Assembly: GCA_964478775.1 (NCBI GenBank)
Contig: CAYZJC010000036.1
Location: 1 to 11,263, forward strand
From: PNMQ01 sp964478775
GTDB taxonomy: Bacteria; Pseudomonadota; Alphaproteobacteria; Paracaedibacterales; CAIOTO01
Reading direction: 5' to 3'
DNA: 11,263 nt
Of the stretch, positions 1 to 6,780 are shown one piece after another. Positions within the stretch are counted from its first letter, which is position 1; each line of letters opens with the position of its first letter. The notes beneath the pieces are model-generated. The model did no database searches. It was not told where the DNA came from and saw nothing but the letters and a program-made list of their open reading frames with translations. The position numbers and the translations under genes were made by a program.

Positions 1-647
1 TGAACCTTTGCAAGAATTGTCAGCTTTGAGAAACGATCTACATATGAAACGATAGTTCCTTTATGACTGGCACCTATGATGGTATCTCCTTTATGACTGG
101 CACCTATGATGGTATCTCCTTCAAAGTCTCCTATGCGACTTTTTGTTTCAACGACAGCTGGTCTGTCTGCAATATCTATACGATTAGGGATACAACCTCT
201 GCCCGCTGTTTTGCCTGAACGTTTGTTGTATTTCTTACCACAGTGACGCAAATGCATATATAGCGTATTTCCTTGACGTTTGTCTTTCCAAACCAAACGA
301 TAAATACTTTCATGACTGATTTTGATGCCTTCTTCTAACGCCAAACGGCCTGCAATTTGAACTGGACTCCATTTACGCAACAGACCTAATGTAATTTTTT
401 CTTTCAGTGATTCTGTCATTTTCTCAAGTTTTGAACAAACTGCAGAGCGTCTTTTTTTTGCTAACTCATCTGCTTGATGATATCTATAACCACGCTTGCC
501 CGTATTGCGTTTAAATTCACGACATATCGTGGAGGGACTGAAGCCAAGCTGTTTGGCTATAGCACGTTTTGAAAAACCTCTTGTGTTTAAAGCATAAATT
601 TGACATCTTATATCTCGAGTCACATGTTTGTAACGTTTTGTTTCCAT
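1..647 (-). CDS. IS30-family transposase (C-terminal part outside window)
   Basis: The reading frame is open from the ATG at 647-645 to the window edge, giving 215 codons of a family that is usually 310-380 residues. The N-terminus is the IS30 DNA-binding region: a helix-turn-helix around residues 20-45 (RAIAKQLGFSPSTICREF) and a second region with LRKWSPVQIAGRL. ISHESIYRLVW and RPAVVETKSRIGDFEGDTIIG follow, and the last is the start of the RNase H-like DDE core with the first catalytic Asp. Ten residues, G177-K186, are repeated exactly as G187-K196, so the DTIIG strand occurs twice. The family assignment is secure. Whether the duplicated copy is active is unknown, and the remaining D and E residues are outside the window. 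Confidence 0.93.
   Translation of the reverse strand, partial: METKRYKHVTRDIRCQIYALNTRGFSKRAIAKQLGFSPSTICREFKRNTGKRGYRYHQADELAKKRRSAVCSKLEKMTESLKEKITLGLLRKWSPVQIAGRLALEEGIKISHESIYRLVWKDKRQGNTLYMHLRHCGKKYNKRSGKTAGRGCIPNRIDIADRPAVVETKSRIGDFEGDTIIGASHKGDTIIGASHKGTIVSYVDRFSKLTILAKV
57..121. repeat. 30-bp perfect tandem duplication inside the transposase gene
   Basis: Positions 61-90 and 91-120 are identical, and the match extends 4 bp to the left and 1 bp to the right. The unit is a multiple of three, so the frame is kept and ten residues (GDTIIGASHK) are doubled. Confidence 0.97.
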
Positions 648-706
648 GACTTTTTTCCTTTTTGGTTTGCACCTTGGAATTTATCATGACATGTGACTTT
701 TTTCTA

Positions 707-740
707 CTCTCAAGTGTTGCTCTTCATTGTTGAATGGGCG
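707..740. repeat. IS30-type terminal sequence, copy 1 (34 bp)
   Basis: This 34-bp stretch begins CTCTCAAGTGTTGC and ends TTGAATGGGCG. It is identical to 1441-1474, in the same orientation. It lies upstream of the transposase start, where the IS end is expected. Sequence outside both flanks differs between the two copies. Confidence 0.7.
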
Positions 741-746
741 TTTTTT

Positions 747-950
747 AATGACTAATCTTGGATTTAAATTCAAGATTGAAATCCATTTCACAATAGGGAA
801 ACATTCACTCTTGAGTGGGTTATGCTAAATGATGTCTTAATAAGTCTGTATTTCTTATGTAATACAGATGCGTGTAATCATCAAATGCGTTCATGGAAAT
901 AGGAAGAAAGATGTGTGAAAGATTGCCGTTGAAGAATATGAAAATCACTC
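747..950. repeat. Roughly 200-bp structured direct repeat, copy 1
   Basis: This copy matches 1228-1445 at an offset of 481 bp, nearly identical until about 936. After that the second copy carries a 14-bp insertion. It contains a 24-bp near-perfect palindrome at 754-777 (AATCTTGG...TCAAGATT, centred on ATTTAAAT). It also contains a hairpin at 845-868 with 8-bp arms TCTGTATT/AATACAGA and an 8-nt loop. It starts just beyond the IS end at 740. Confidence 0.9.
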
Positions 951-1227
951 ATTTTCATACTTAACGTATTTTTTTAAAGTCCGGTAATCTTGCAAACTGA
1001 ATCATCACATAGTTTTGAGCCGTTCATCAGTTTTGATCTTTCATAATAATTTGGTATGACTAAATTATTGCAGTCGTATTAAATTATGTGTGGGTGTGCA
1101 GATAAAGCATATCAGTTTGTTACGTCGAGTGTGAAAGATGAGTTTATTTCCAATGTTAATTAATAAAGGGTAGTTCATTATTGTTACACATGTCTTAAAA
1201 GCGTATTACGTTTTTCTCTTTTTTTAA

Positions 1228-1445
1228 AATGACTAATCTTGGATTTAAATTCAAGATTGAAATCCATTTCACAATAGGGAAACATTCACTCTTGAGTGGG
1301 TTATGCTAAATGATGTCTTAATAAGTCTGTATTTCTTATGTAATACAGATGCGTGTAATCATCAAATGCGTTCATGGAGATAGGAAGAAAGATGTGTGAA
1401 AGATTGCCGTTGAAGAACATGAAGTGAAGAACATGAAAATCTCTC
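1228..1445. repeat. Roughly 200-bp structured direct repeat, copy 2
   Basis: This is the second copy of the repeat at 747-950, with few substitutions (for example GGAAAT versus GGAGAT near 1380). It keeps the palindrome (1235-1258) and the hairpin (1326-1349). Near its right end a 14-bp unit, TGAAGAACATGAAG, is nearly repeated in tandem (1411-1438). The copy runs into the solo IS end at 1441. Confidence 0.9.
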
Positions 1446-1474
1446 AAGTGTTGCTCTTCATTGTTGAATGGGCG
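1441..1474. repeat. Solo copy of the 34-bp IS30-type end
   Basis: This stretch is identical over 34 bp to 707-740 and in the same orientation, but no transposase or other IS body lies to its left, where repeat copy 2 abuts it directly. It is probably a remnant of a second IS copy or a recombination scar. Confidence 0.7.
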
Positions 1475-1633
1475 AAAGATTTAAAAACTGATGTAGACAA
1501 GTTAATTTTTCAAATGTTATTACTCGGATAAAACGTAATTCATCATAATTTTACATAAATTTTAAATATTAAGTTGTTCTTATTTATTGCATTTTTGTTT
1601 TATGCAGTTTATTTTATTATAAAATACCAACTG

Positions 1634-2596
1634 ATGATGCGTTTGAAAATGTCTATAAAAAAAGTTCCTGTTGTTTACTTTGCTCCTCATGTTTTAGTTC
1701 TGCATCATGATGCAGGTGTGATAGATGAAATCGCAACTAGTTTGTGTGATACGATTTCTTTGGAATCTTTCGACACATTCGAGGATTTAAAGGAAAGAAT
1801 TCTTAAGGAAAAAAACATTGAAAGCATAATGGACGCATGTTTTGATGACTGCTTAGAAAGTGAAAGTGATCATTGCGTTATTGAACTTGATTATAAAAAA
1901 CTTGCACAAAATTTGTTATCACATTATCGCCAACATGAGTTTACGTCGACAGTCGCTTTTTCTTTTTCATCAGATCTTTTAAATGGGTATATAGATTCAC
2001 TTCGTTTTTTAATAGATTTACCTGTTGGAAGAATAGCCATCTCTGATGCGATAACGCTTTTGCAAATGCAGGTTTTGTATGAGTCTGGATTGATTCATCG
2101 TTATATAGATTCATCGCAAGAGGAGATCTCTGACACCCTTGAATCAACGATTATCTCTCTTCATCATCAGGTTATAGACACCCTTAATCATGACGTATTT
2201 GGTGTGGTTCTGCAGCATTCATTGTTTAAAGAATTATTTGAACATCAGCCTTTTGTTCAGTATGTCTTGTCTGTTTTCAATAAAAATAAAATCATCTTTT
2301 CATGTGTTTTTGAAAATGAAGGGTCATTGCTGATGATGAATCAATCGGGGGATAGTTTTTTGCTGAATGTCTATTGGCAAGATCGGCTGCAGGATGTATT
2401 TTTTGCAAGTTCTCTTTTTGAAGACTCTTTAGATGATGATGAGCAAGAAGGATGTCTTAATTTTACGTGTTTATTTGATTACAAAACCATTGATATAAAC
2501 GATAACAGCATTGACTCTCTGTGTTTGGATTTTGAGAGTTTTGAGTTATCAGCCACAAAAGTTATGTCTGTAGTGACGCCGTTAAATAGCAGGTAG
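1634..2596 (+). CDS. Putative pseudo-receiver (degenerate response regulator) protein
   Basis: The product is about 320 residues with no assignable catalytic domain. The N-terminal half reads like a response-regulator receiver. VLVLHHDAGVIDEI (residues 20-33) resembles the first strand and acidic pocket. STVAFSFSS (105-113) sits where the phospho-acceptor strand would be but has Ser instead of Asp. GRIAIS (132-137) and GLIHRYI (152-158) match the last strands. A long variable segment (about 40-100) separates strand 1 from the rest. The C-terminal half is acidic and unrecognised. The frame is open further upstream to a TTG at 1574, but that stretch translates to a suspiciously hydrophobic AT-rich run. 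ATGs at 1634, 1637 and 1649 are better candidates, though none has a clear Shine-Dalgarno sequence. The gene ends convergently with the XRE gene, overlapping it by 15 bp. The receiver assignment is inference from pattern. Confidence 0.6.
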   Translation: MMRLKMSIKKVPVVYFAPHVLVLHHDAGVIDEIATSLCDTISLESFDTFEDLKERILKEKNIESIMDACFDDCLESESDHCVIELDYKKLAQNLLSHYRQHEFTSTVAFSFSSDLLNGYIDSLRFLIDLPVGRIAISDAITLLQMQVLYESGLIHRYIDSSQEEISDTLESTIISLHHQVIDTLNHDVFGVVLQHSLFKELFEHQPFVQYVLSVFNKNKIIFSCVFENEGSLLMMNQSGDSFLLNVYWQDRLQDVFFASSLFEDSLDDDEQEGCLNFTCLFDYKTIDINDNSIDSLCLDFESFELSATKVMSVVTPLNSR

Positions 2597-3139
2597 TACG
2601 CCATAAATTTTAAAAAGCGTAAAAGAGTTGTCGATTTTTATACTATAAAAATTTGATCTGTAAGCTTGTAAGATAAAGGTTCCGTCATACGTTTCTGTTG
2701 CGATACCAATATGAAAGATTGAAGAAGCATCTTTCATTAAAATGATTGAGGGGATTTTTAAGTCCTCAAGTGCTAAATATTTAAGAAGGAGTTGGCAGCT
2801 TTTTGGGATGATTGGCTCAAAATGTGCTGTTTCTATTTTTAATTTTTCAAAGTTATCTAAACCAAATTCATCTCCAGGCCTGCTGTCAAAGTCAAGAGGG
2901 GAGCCTTCACCCTTAAAAAGCCATTTTTTGCTGTATGGGATTTTATGTTTATCGAGTGCGGCTTCAATAATCAATAGAGATCGTTTAGAGGGGGCTGTTT
3001 TCTCTGTTTCCCAGCTTTGAATGCTAATCAATGGCAATTCAAGCGTTGAAACAAAGTCAATTCTCTTCATTTTCAAAATGTGTTTTCTAAAATAGAGCAG
3101 GCGTGCTCCAAATGAATTTAAATTAACATCTTTTATCAT
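2582..3139 (-). CDS. XRE-family transcriptional regulator
   Basis: The predicted protein has 185 residues. The N-terminal 75 form a helix-turn-helix of the XRE/Cro-CI type: FGARLLYFRKHILKMKRIDF, then ISIQSWETEKTAPS, whose W-E pattern closes the recognition helix, then a helix ending KWLFKGEGSPL. The C-terminal part (about 100-185: IPSIILMKDASSIFHIGIA, then LFKIYGVLPAI at the end) resembles the beta-rich dimerisation domain of S24/LexA-type repressors. I cannot identify a Ser-Lys cleavage dyad. The start at 3139 is preferred because AAGAGA lies 8 nt upstream; an in-frame ATG at 3196 would add 19 weakly hydrophobic residues. The gene diverges from the tra operon, so it is a natural candidate for its regulator, as SetR is in SXT-type elements. 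That role is inferred from position. Confidence 0.85.
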   Translation of the reverse strand: MIKDVNLNSFGARLLYFRKHILKMKRIDFVSTLELPLISIQSWETEKTAPSKRSLLIIEAALDKHKIPYSKKWLFKGEGSPLDFDSRPGDEFGLDNFEKLKIETAHFEPIIPKSCQLLLKYLALEDLKIPSIILMKDASSIFHIGIATETYDGTFILQAYRSNFYSIKIDNSFTLFKIYGVLPAI

Positions 3140-3223
3140 AAATGTATCTCTTTTGAGTGTTGATTGTAAAAATATGAGTGCTAATATCATACGCATTTTT
3201 AATTTTCTTGTCCATCTAAAACA

Positions 3224-3268
3224 AAAAGCAATTTTTTTTCAAAAAAAGAACATAAAAGCAATTTTTTT
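3224..3268. promoter_or_regulatory. Pair of operator-like direct repeats, 30 bp apart
   Basis: AAAAGCAATTTTTTT occurs at 3224-3238 and again at 3254-3268. The offset is 30 bp, close to three helical turns. The pair lies between the divergent XRE and tra genes and directly abuts the predicted tra -35 box at 3271. Binding by the XRE protein is a guess; the repeats are A/T-rich and could be fortuitous. Confidence 0.4.
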
Positions 3269-3270
3269 AG

Positions 3271-3299
3271 TTGATTAAATCTCCTTTGGAACCTATTAT
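3271..3299 (+). promoter_or_regulatory. Predicted sigma70 promoter of the tra operon
   Basis: The -35 box is TTGATT (3271-3276), the spacer is 17 bp, and the -10 box is TATTAT (3294-3299), one mismatch from consensus. Transcription would start near 3306 and leave about 150 nt of leader before traA. It is the best-spaced match I found upstream of traA, but the region is very AT-rich, so chance matches are possible. Confidence 0.5.
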
Positions 3300-3407
3300 T
3301 GGATTAATAAAAATATTTCAATGATTTTTTTTTGGTTTTCGATGTTTTAATTTTATAAAACTCAGAATAAAAGCAGATATTTAAAATATTTTAATAATTT
3401 TTTTTTT

Positions 3408-3425
3408 AAGATATGTAAATATCTT
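3408..3425 (+). promoter_or_regulatory. Small perfect hairpin in the traA leader
   Basis: The arms AAGATAT and ATATCTT flank a GTAA loop, about 23 bp upstream of the traA ribosome-binding site. It could be an mRNA stem or a protein-binding dyad. The stem is A/T-rich and weak. Confidence 0.3.
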
Positions 3426-3458
3426 TCATCACCAGTTATTCATAAGAAAGGTAGATTT

Positions 3459-3782
3459 ATGAAATATAATTTTTCACAAGGCATATTAAATGCAAGGTTG
3501 TTGAAAACAGTAGGTTTGATGGCTGCGGGTTATATTTTAACTGATCAAGCGCATGCAATACCGACTGGTGTAGCTGCGGTTGAATCTATTGGAAATGCCA
3601 TTATGCCGTATGTGAAATGGACAACATCAATTGGGGGTGCAGCTATTGCTGTGATTAATGGATGGCGTGTTTTCAATGGACAACCAAAAGCTGGATTTTT
3701 TGCACTTGGCGGCGGCGTGGTTGCAGGCCTTGGGTTTGATTCCATTTTTGGCGCAGATGTATCAGCTATGGTAATTCCATAA
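3459..3782 (+). CDS. traA: Conjugative pilin precursor (TraA/VirB2-like)
   Basis: This is a 107-residue pilin precursor. It has a basic N-terminus and a hydrophobic stretch (about 17-27). A leader-peptidase site, AHA|I, follows residue 33 and leaves a mature subunit of 74 residues. Two hydrophobic segments follow, about 55-72 (TTSIGGAAIAVINGWRVF) and 78-98 (glycine-rich), separated by the short basic loop NGQPK. This is the two-helix topology of TraA/VirB2/TrbC pilins. It is more VirB2-like than the F-plasmid pilin, which has a much longer leader. The gene is first in the operon, with AAAGG upstream of the ATG and traL 24 bp downstream. An S26 peptidase encoded later in the operon may process it further. 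Position and topology support the call; sequence conservation in this family is low. Confidence 0.82.
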   Translation: MKYNFSQGILNARLLKTVGLMAAGYILTDQAHAIPTGVAAVESIGNAIMPYVKWTTSIGGAAIAVINGWRVFNGQPKAGFFALGGGVVAGLGFDSIFGADVSAMVIP

Positions 3783-3806
3783 AAGTGATGAGGAGGGAGA
3801 TAGAAG

Positions 3807-4097
3807 ATGTCATCAGGTAATCATGTCATTCTTAATCATTTAGATGCGCCAGCTCGTATTTTGTTTTGGCCTGTATCTGAATTTATGTTTGTGACATTTC
3901 CATTGGTTGTTTTGATTGGTTTGGGTTATCCCATTGCAGGTGTTTTCGTCAGTGTGTTCATTGGTTTGACTGTTCGAAAATTCAAACAGCGCTTTGGAAA
4001 AGGGGTATTGGAGGGGTTTTTATATTGGCATAGTGTTCACAATGTGAAGAATTATCCCACCACACCGCCTTCATATATACGTGAATATATAGAATAG
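3807..4097 (+). CDS. traL: TraL, inner-membrane T4SS protein
   Basis: The 96-residue product has the size and layout of F-type TraL (VirB3-like). A short polar N-terminus (LDAPARILFWPVSEFM) is followed by two close membrane segments (about 26-55) with a tight Gly-Pro turn. A basic stretch VRKFKQRFGKG and the conserved tail FLYWHSVHNVKNYPTTPPS come next; F TraL has a comparable LIYWY near its end. It is an early inner-membrane component needed for pilus assembly. A strong AGGAGG (3791-3796) precedes the ATG by 10 nt. traE starts 12 bp downstream. Confidence 0.93.
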   Translation: MSSGNHVILNHLDAPARILFWPVSEFMFVTFPLVVLIGLGYPIAGVFVSVFIGLTVRKFKQRFGKGVLEGFLYWHSVHNVKNYPTTPPSYIREYIE

Positions 4098-4109
4098 AAA
4101 GTTTTTTTT

Positions 4110-4742
4110 ATGGACTTTGCATTTACACAACAGACCTATAAAAGCGTGCTTCAACATAAACAAAGACTGTTTATTCTTGTTGCTGTTTCCTTGAGTCTTA
4201 ATGTCTTACAAGCTGCAGAGCGTATGATGCGTACAGACAAAATGGTTATTGTCCCAGCCTTGCTCTCGTCTTCAACACAAGATCAATTATGGATTAAAGG
4301 TAATCAAGTTTCAGCTGGATACCTTGAAGAATGGTCATTGTACTTAACGAATCTATTGCTCAATGTGTCTGCTAAAACAATGCCTTATCAGTCAGAGCTA
4401 GCCTTAAAGCATATAAGTCCTTCTATGAGTGAGAAATTAAAATCAAAGCTGATGAAGGATTTAAAAGTTTTATTAAAACATAATGCTGCAACTACTTTTT
4501 TTCCAAAAGAAATGAGTGTTGCTGAAGCTGATATGAAGGTTGTCGTCAAAGGTACACTTGTTACATTTGTTGGTAAGGAAAAAATTAGTAGCCATGAACA
4601 AGCGTATCAATTGAAATTTGTTTTCAACAAAGGTCGTTTCTTACAGCTAGATGGTTTTGAGCGCATCACAATAGATGGAAAACCTGTTGAAGAAGCAGAA
4701 GAGAACTTGCTTTCAACATTAGAAAAAAAAGAAGGGGAATAA
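4110..4742 (+). CDS. traE: TraE, VirB8-like inner-membrane protein
   Basis: This 210-residue protein has one N-terminal membrane segment (about 20-36, LFILVAVSLSLNVLQAA) and a periplasmic domain, as in F TraE (188 residues) and the VirB8 fold. The family's characteristic stretch is visible as GYLEEWSLYLTNLLLNVSAKT (about 70-90), matching YLQQMALSFIALRLNVS in F. It bridges inner membrane and core complex during pilus assembly. The upstream Shine-Dalgarno is weak (GAAAG followed by a T-run), so translation may depend on coupling with traL 12 bp upstream. traK begins 1 bp after its stop. The acidic C-terminal extension (EEAEENLLSTLEKKEGE) is longer than in F. Confidence 0.93.
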   Translation: MDFAFTQQTYKSVLQHKQRLFILVAVSLSLNVLQAAERMMRTDKMVIVPALLSSSTQDQLWIKGNQVSAGYLEEWSLYLTNLLLNVSAKTMPYQSELALKHISPSMSEKLKSKLMKDLKVLLKHNAATTFFPKEMSVAEADMKVVVKGTLVTFVGKEKISSHEQAYQLKFVFNKGRFLQLDGFERITIDGKPVEEAEENLLSTLEKKEGE

Positions 4743-4743
4743 C

Positions 4744-5478
4744 ATGAAAAAGAGATGGGGCAAAACATTAATCATATCTGCCTTAAGTGTTGTGCTTACA
4801 TCTTCCTTTGCACTTTGCGACAAACAAGAATTTGTAATGGATGATAATCAGGCCATTAGCGTTGATGTGAGTAGGGAAGGGTTATCGAGCTTGTCGATAA
4901 AAGGGGATCGTATCAAGGAAGTCTTAGGTTTAAGCGAGGATGTGACCGTTGAAAAAGATGAAGCGAACGGTTTGCTTTTTTTAAAGGGCTTAAAAAATAA
5001 AGAACAAATCACGCTTTTAACGGAAGGAGGTGAAATGCAAGATGTTATTTTAAAGCCCAGCAACAAGGGTTCAACGCGCGTTATTTTCTCCATTAAAAAA
5101 ACATCTGAAATAGAACCTGCACAAACAGAACCTCATTTTTCTTTTCAAAAGACATATCAAAATATTTCTTCACCTATACAAAACGGGATGCAAGATAATG
5201 TCATTTCTTTAATGAAACATATCACTTTAGGAAATGGCGCTACTTTATCTTCAATGAATCGTTCGCAAAAAGAAGGGTTTAGCATAACGCCGCTTCGTGT
5301 ATGTGTTGATCAGAAGTTACAAGCTGAAGTCTATGCAGTCAAAAATATGAATGAGAACACAACACATGTGTTGGAAAAAGACTTTTACGAACGCGGGGAT
5401 GTCGCCATTTCACTGTCGAAGCGCCAGGTAAAAGCTGGTGAAACTTTTTACTTATATGTTGTAAGAGCAAGCGTGTAA
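4744..5478 (+). CDS. traK: TraK, secretin-like core component
   Basis: The 244 residues match F TraK (242) in length. The product has a Sec signal peptide (KKR, then a hydrophobic core to about residue 23). A Cys at 25 is not in a proper lipobox, since Leu precedes it. The mature protein starts with the TraK-type beta-rich N-domain (ISVDVSREGLSSLSIKGDRI, then a VEKDEANGLLFLKG stretch) and ends in a small beta domain (KRQVKAGETFYLYVVRA). In F systems TraK sits in the periplasm at the outer membrane and forms the core ring with TraB and TraV. The gene lies between traE and traB as expected, with GGGGA as ribosome-binding site. Confidence 0.92.
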   Translation: MKKRWGKTLIISALSVVLTSSFALCDKQEFVMDDNQAISVDVSREGLSSLSIKGDRIKEVLGLSEDVTVEKDEANGLLFLKGLKNKEQITLLTEGGEMQDVILKPSNKGSTRVIFSIKKTSEIEPAQTEPHFSFQKTYQNISSPIQNGMQDNVISLMKHITLGNGATLSSMNRSQKEGFSITPLRVCVDQKLQAEVYAVKNMNENTTHVLEKDFYERGDVAISLSKRQVKAGETFYLYVVRASV

Positions 5479-5490
5479 AGGAAGATGTAA

Positions 5491-6780
5491 ATGTTGTTAG
5501 ATAAACTTCAAGCTTTTAAAGCGAATGCGATTGAGCGTGTAAAAGTTAAGCAAAAGCTAGCTTTTTATGGCATCTTTGCAGCTTTATCTCTTCTTGTTGC
5601 AGGTGGTTTTGGGTATAAGATTTCTCTTAAATCTAAACAGGCAAAGGCAGCTGAAGTTTTAAAGAATAACGTTGAAAAGAAAATTAAAATTGAATCTGGT
5701 GGATCTGTTTTGGACCCTAAAGAAATTTGGGTAAGCAGGCTTGAAGATAACCAAGACAGGTTATCAAAACAAGTTGAGTCTTTAGAAAAAGTAGTTACAG
5801 AGTTGGCTGTATCTAAATTACAAGATAAACAACACAATTTTTCTTCTTCACAAGATATTCAACCCTTACAAGAGGCCAATGGTGTAAAAAATACGCTGAA
5901 TACGTCCTCTCTTCAAGAAGGAAGTTTGCAAGGTAATACTTTTTTACAAGCGCCTTTGGAACCTCAAGCACCTGCACAAAAACAAAAGCCAGCGATGCAA
6001 CGCATTACTTTTTCATTAGACCCGACGATGTCAAAAAAGATCAAAAAATCAGTTGATCACTATGTGCCTTCGGGTTCATTTGTACAAGGTCGATTGGTGA
6101 GCGGCGTTGTTGCTTCAACTGCTGTTCAAGCAAGTGCCAATCCTCAACCTGTTCATCTCATGCTGACTGATCTTGGCAATTTACCACGAGGCTTTAAAGC
6201 AGATGTTAAACAATGCTTTTTAATTGGATCGGCCTATGGTGATTTATCATCTGAACGCGTTTTGATGCGCCTTGAGACACTATCTTGTGTAGAAAGAAAA
6301 ACGGGTGAAATCATTGAAATAGATGTGGATGGATTTGTCACAGGTGAAGATGGCGCAAATGGTGTGCGTGGCATCTTGGTTGATAGATCAGGCCCCGCTA
6401 TGAGAAATGCTTTTGTGGGTGGCTTTTTATCTGGGATGGGAGATTTTTTTGGAAAGCAGCAAACGAGTGTGCCAACAGTTATTGGGGCAGGGGGGGTTGC
6501 AAGCTTTAATCCTTTAAATGCACAACGCATGTTAGAAGGGGGGGCTGGCAAAGGTGTTGGAAATGCCATGGAAAAATTATCTGACTTTTACATTAAACGC
6601 GCTGAACAATTGCAGCCCGTATTGGAAATTGAACCGGGTCGTTTAATTCATGTGGTCTTTAAAAAAGGCTTTGATATGAATCAGACCCTCTATAGACAGT
6701 CACTGATGAATGCAAATGATTCAGGAAGAAGAGAAGTTGCAGGTCGTGCAACCTCTCAATCAACAGGAGAAGATCAATGA
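5491..6780 (+). CDS. traB: TraB, VirB10-like core scaffold
   Basis: The 429-residue product is slightly shorter than F TraB (475). A basic N-terminus leads into one membrane segment (about 23-43). A predicted coiled coil follows (about 83-113, LEDNQDRLSKQVESLEKVV), then a Gln/Pro-rich linker (115-168), then the VirB10-type beta-barrel domain starting near YVPSGSFVQGRLVSGVVAST (191-210). The family hallmark is this 'P-x-G-S/T-F-x-x-G-x-L-x-S/T-G' stretch. Glycine-rich GGFLSGMGDFFG and the C-terminal EPGRLIHVVFKKGFDM also fit. TraB spans inner to outer membrane and joins TraK and TraV. Its stop overlaps the traV start by 4 bp, implying translational coupling. Confidence 0.95.
   Translation: MLLDKLQAFKANAIERVKVKQKLAFYGIFAALSLLVAGGFGYKISLKSKQAKAAEVLKNNVEKKIKIESGGSVLDPKEIWVSRLEDNQDRLSKQVESLEKVVTELAVSKLQDKQHNFSSSQDIQPLQEANGVKNTLNTSSLQEGSLQGNTFLQAPLEPQAPAQKQKPAMQRITFSLDPTMSKKIKKSVDHYVPSGSFVQGRLVSGVVASTAVQASANPQPVHLMLTDLGNLPRGFKADVKQCFLIGSAYGDLSSERVLMRLETLSCVERKTGEIIEIDVDGFVTGEDGANGVRGILVDRSGPAMRNAFVGGFLSGMGDFFGKQQTSVPTVIGAGGVASFNPLNAQRMLEGGAGKGVGNAMEKLSDFYIKRAEQLQPVLEIEPGRLIHVVFKKGFDMNQTLYRQSLMNANDSGRREVAGRATSQSTGEDQ

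Larger units (their letters stand above)
1..740 (-). mobile_element. IS30-family insertion sequence, partial (5' part)
   Basis: The element carries an IS30-type transposase reading leftwards. Its right boundary is placed at 740 because the 34 bp at 707-740 recur exactly at 1441-1474 and then diverge, which is what an IS terminal sequence would do. The transposase starts 93 bp inside that end, a usual distance for the family. The left end lies beyond the window, so the matching inverted terminal repeat and target duplication cannot be checked. The boundary is inferred from the repeat, not from a pair of inverted ends. Confidence 0.75.
741..1633. other. Non-coding, repeat-bearing region of about 890 bp
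   Basis: I see no convincing gene, tRNA or rRNA here. The region holds two direct copies of a roughly 200-bp repeat, a solo IS end and several short hairpins. One perfect hairpin at 1045-1069 has 8-bp arms (AATAATTT/AAATTATT) and a 9-nt loop. Another at 937-959 has 9-bp arms (TATGAAAAT/ATTTTCATA) and a 5-nt loop. Its T-run starts about 8 nt downstream, so it is a poor terminator candidate. Positions 951-1227 between the repeats are unique in this window. Confidence 0.6.

Noticed and set aside
937..975. Rho-independent terminator at the hairpin 937-959.
   Set aside because: The stem has only A/T-rich pairs and the T-run begins about 8 nt after it, not directly at its foot. No gene ends nearby.
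951..1227. Possible origin of transfer (hairpin at 1045-1069 in AT-rich DNA near the tra operon).
   Set aside because: No recognisable nic site, relaxase gene or accessory-protein repeats are visible. An 8-bp A/T hairpin alone is not evidence.
747..1445. CRISPR array suggested by repeated units.
   Set aside because: There are only two copies of a roughly 200-bp unit, with no short regular repeats and spacers and no cas genes.
1574..1633. Upstream extension of the pseudo-receiver gene from TTG, adding a hydrophobic membrane-like segment.
   Set aside because: There is no ribosome-binding site. The segment is rich in F/I/Y as expected from translating AT-rich intergenic DNA, and the receiver-like part starts after the ATGs at 1634-1649.
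2742..3020. A plus-strand ORF of 92 codons opposite the XRE gene.
   Set aside because: The minus strand encodes a recognisable helix-turn-helix protein; the plus-strand translation has no family features and is a shadow.
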